Shown here: piece by piece, positions 62,230-64,000 of the stretch
How positions within the stretch are numbered: the first letter of the stretch is position 1
Layout: the number at the start of each line of letters is the position of its first letter
Assembly: GCF_021458635.1 (NCBI RefSeq)
Contig: NZ_JAIRDQ010000007.1
Coordinates: 124,001 to 188,000, forward strand
DNA length: 64,000 nt
Source: Bradyrhizobium monzae
GTDB taxonomy: Bacteria > Pseudomonadota > Alphaproteobacteria > Rhizobiales > Xanthobacteraceae
Reading direction: 5' to 3'
Program-made: the position numbers and the translations under genes
Notes under the pieces: model-generated
Database searches by the model: none
What the model was told of the DNA's origin: nothing
What the model saw: the letters and a program-made list of their open reading frames with translations, nothing else

Positions 62230-63699
62230 CTATTTCTGCGATGGATCGGCGGTGGCGCTGGCCGGCTGCTCCTGCCGCAGCGCGGTATAGGCCACGTAGT
62301 ATTTGTAGATCTTGCCAACGTATTGAACGGTCTCGTGACCGACGATTGCGGCCGCACAGTTCTCGACGTTGCCGAACCAGATGGTCGAATCAAAACCGTG
62401 CTTGCTCGCATAGTCGCGGAAGCGCTTGAGATTGCCCGGCCCCGCATTGTAGGCCGCGAGCGCCATGAATACGCGTTCGCGCGGGTCCACAACCGTCGCG
62501 TCGACATAAGTATCCGCGAGGTAGCGCAGATACTTGGAGCCTGCATGGATGTTGGTGTCGGCGCTCGCCGCGACGCCGGTGATCTCGATCGGCTTCCCCT
62601 TCGCCGTGCTGGGCTTGATCTGCATGATGCCGGTGGCGCCGGAGGCATTGTGGCAGGCTTGATCAAGCTCGGACTCCTGATACCCCTGCGCCGCCAGCAA
62701 CACCGGGTCGATGGAATATTCCGCGCCGTACTTCCGGAAGGATGCGCGCAATACCTTGAACTTCTCCGCCTCGGAATGAGCCAGTGCATTCTTCAGTGGC
62801 TTCGCCATCTTGAAGTACCGCGCCCTCAGATCATTGCCGAACTCCGTACCGATCTTGTGCGTGCTGACGAATTCCGCGAGCTCCTTCTTGAGCCCCGGGC
62901 TATCCTTCCGGATCGCCCAGGCAATGTCGCCGCCTTCGTTGATCGCAATATCGTCGCGCACCGTCAGACCCGTCAGGAGGCCGGCCCAGGCTTGCGCCTT
63001 GAAGCGGTCCACGACCGCCCAAGGCAACAGGCCGGCGCTCACCATCTCCAGCAAATCCTCGTCCTCGAGATTCCTGTCGACCGGCTTGACGACGATCGGC
63101 TCCAGCCCCTTCGCCTTGCGGTCCGCATTGAGCGCATTGAGGTGCTCGAAATAGCTGCTCGATTCCCTGAGCTGGATCGTCTTTCCGCCGAGATCGTTCA
63201 GCGAGCCAACGCTCGGAGCCGCGGATCCGGTCACGAGCACCTCGCGAACACCGGTTGCCCAGGGATCCGCGAAGTCGACCAGCTTGCTCCGTTCCGGCGT
63301 GATCGTGAGCAGACCGGCGGCGATGTCACCCTTCCCGGCGGCGAGGTCGCTCAGCAGCCTGTCGCGCGGCGTGGGGACGAAGCCGACATAGATCCTTTGC
63401 TTCTTCAGACCGTGTCGCTTGTTCAACCAATTTTCAAACTCGGCACCGAGTTCGGCCTCGAAGCCGAGCGTCTCGCCCTTGTCGATGAAGAACGACGTCC
63501 TGTCGGTCGGCACCAGAATGCGCACATGCTTGCGCTTCAGCATGCCGTCGAAATCACCCTGCCAGGCCTTCAGCGAGGGAAGCGCCAGAACCTGCGGATC
63601 GGCCACCGCAGAACCGCTTGCAAAACCCAGGGCCGCATACGCGCTCATCAAGACTCCCGCCAAACGCCGTGCGTTCGGGCGAACGAGGTAACCTGTCAT
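62230..63699 (-). CDS. mltF: MltF-like lytic transglycosylase with solute-binding domain
   Basis: A 489-residue exported protein: signal peptide (about 1-33), periplasmic solute-binding-like domain (about 50-290; RDRLLSDLAAGKGDIAAGLL), and a C-terminal SLT transglycosylase domain (about 325-470) with catalytic Glu342 in GYQESELDQ and ATGIMQIKPSTAKG. It cleaves peptidoglycan with anhydro-muramyl product and may be regulated by a bound ligand. Typical MltF proteins are lipoproteins, but no lipobox is obvious here. A short C-terminal extension rich in Pro/Ala ends the protein. Confidence 0.88.
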   Translation of the reverse strand: MTGYLVRPNARRLAGVLMSAYAALGFASGSAVADPQVLALPSLKAWQGDFDGMLKRKHVRILVPTDRTSFFIDKGETLGFEAELGAEFENWLNKRHGLKKQRIYVGFVPTPRDRLLSDLAAGKGDIAAGLLTITPERSKLVDFADPWATGVREVLVTGSAAPSVGSLNDLGGKTIQLRESSSYFEHLNALNADRKAKGLEPIVVKPVDRNLEDEDLLEMVSAGLLPWAVVDRFKAQAWAGLLTGLTVRDDIAINEGGDIAWAIRKDSPGLKKELAEFVSTHKIGTEFGNDLRARYFKMAKPLKNALAHSEAEKFKVLRASFRKYGAEYSIDPVLLAAQGYQESELDQACHNASGATGIMQIKPSTAKGKPIEITGVAASADTNIHAGSKYLRYLADTYVDATVVDPRERVFMALAAYNAGPGNLKRFRDYASKHGFDSTIWFGNVENCAAAIVGHETVQYVGKIYKYYVAYTALRQEQPASATADPSQK

Positions 63700-63889
63700 T
63701 GCTCAAATCCAAAATATCTGCGCCGCAAAAAAGAGAAGTCTGATCGGGATGTCCGCCTGTCCGAGAGGTGCCGGAGATGCCGCTCCCCGGATGGTACCTC
63801 CCGCCGGACAGGGACGTCAGCACCAACGTCGATCTCTTCCGAGCTCCGGCCGGCAACCCGACCGGAGCATTTCATGCCGCCCACTGCGC

Positions 63890-64000
63890 CTACGGACAAA
63901 CCGTGTAGACACGACCGTAGGTGTCGACGCGCTGGACGCAGGCCGGTGCGACGACCACGGGCGCAGCCGCCGCGGCTCCGACGGCCGCTCCGGCCACCAC
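63890..64000 (-). CDS. C-terminal end of a small exported protein (partial)
   Basis: The frame is open to the window edge; 36 residues and the stop remain. The sequence is Ala/Val-rich then ACVQRVDTYGRVYTVCP, a Cys-containing end common in small exported rhizobial proteins. The rest of the gene lies outside. Between it and mltF (63700-63889) there is a GC-rich stem (GCTCCGG/CCGGAGC near 63843-63868) but no gene. Confidence 0.6.
   Translation of the reverse strand: MVAGAAVGAAAAAPVVVAPACVQRVDTYGRVYTVCP

Overview
The window reads as a stretch of alphaproteobacterial chromosome, most likely Bradyrhizobium or a close relative such as Rhodopseudomonas. This is inferred from the high GC content, a single-chain PutA of about 1,000 residues next to an Lrp-type regulator, a single-chain acyl-CoA carboxylase of about 1,100 residues, many acyl-CoA enzymes, and several families of dispersed palindromic repeats between genes. 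No rRNA, tRNA, CRISPR array, transposase or prophage gene was seen. Gene density is ordinary for a chromosome, and nearly every gap over 200 bp holds a palindromic repeat or a divergent promoter region.

Layout. 1-3.3 kb: end of ycjX, then ycjF, converging on a membrane glycosyltransferase. 3.5-7.5 kb: a CyaC-like cyclase with a membrane haem-type anchor and a [2Fe-2S] domain, then sorAB (sulfite oxidation) and cspA. 7.7-16.2 kb: putR/putA (proline catabolism), a class III CoA-transferase, a glutathione transferase, and three exported or membrane proteins of unknown role. 16.5-20 kb: a lone cyclic-nucleotide-binding domain protein coupled to a metallo-beta-lactamase-fold hydrolase, then a LemA/TPM cluster split by a repeat. 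20.1-23.3 kb: an acyl-CoA operon (crotonase-fold protein plus two acyl-CoA dehydrogenases). 23.5-28.8 kb: an orphan molybdenum hydroxylase large subunit, a DapA-family aldolase, an outer-membrane-type protein and a Tat-exported VOC protein. 28.9-32.6 kb: an HtrA-like pseudoprotease coupled to a minimal LuxR-type regulator, facing an OmpR/EnvZ-type two-component pair, then a Gly-rich exported protein. 32.7-39 kb: tex, a repeat-filled 1.25 kb gap, and a cyanuric acid hydrolase/barbiturase-family enzyme with an amidase. 39-45.7 kb: a Lon-N/ClpN fusion without ATPase, a thioesterase, a duplicated membrane protein, poxB and dgoAK. 45.7-52.9 kb: a flavin monooxygenase/flavin reductase pair behind a sigma-54 promoter, the sigma-54 activator, and the acyl-CoA carboxylase. 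53-59.7 kb: a chemoreceptor remnant, two unknown genes, a TetR/tautomerase pair with a double operator, and an amidohydrolase-COG0523 GTPase-DUF1989 operon. 59.7-64 kb: a 2H phosphoesterase, a Cache-domain adenylate cyclase, mltF and a truncated exported protein.

How the parts work together. Most genes serve peripheral carbon, nitrogen and sulfur catabolism (proline, galactonate, acyl-CoAs, sulfite, cyclic amides) and signalling. There are two class III nucleotide cyclases with different sensors and one isolated cNMP-binding domain. The most interesting pieces are the redox-type cyclase, the pseudoprotease/LuxR pair, the Lon-N/ClpN fusion, the sigma-54 promoter and upstream palindrome before the monooxygenase, and the double TetR operator. 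Catalytic residues also appear to be missing in three members of the 20-23 kb acyl-CoA operon.
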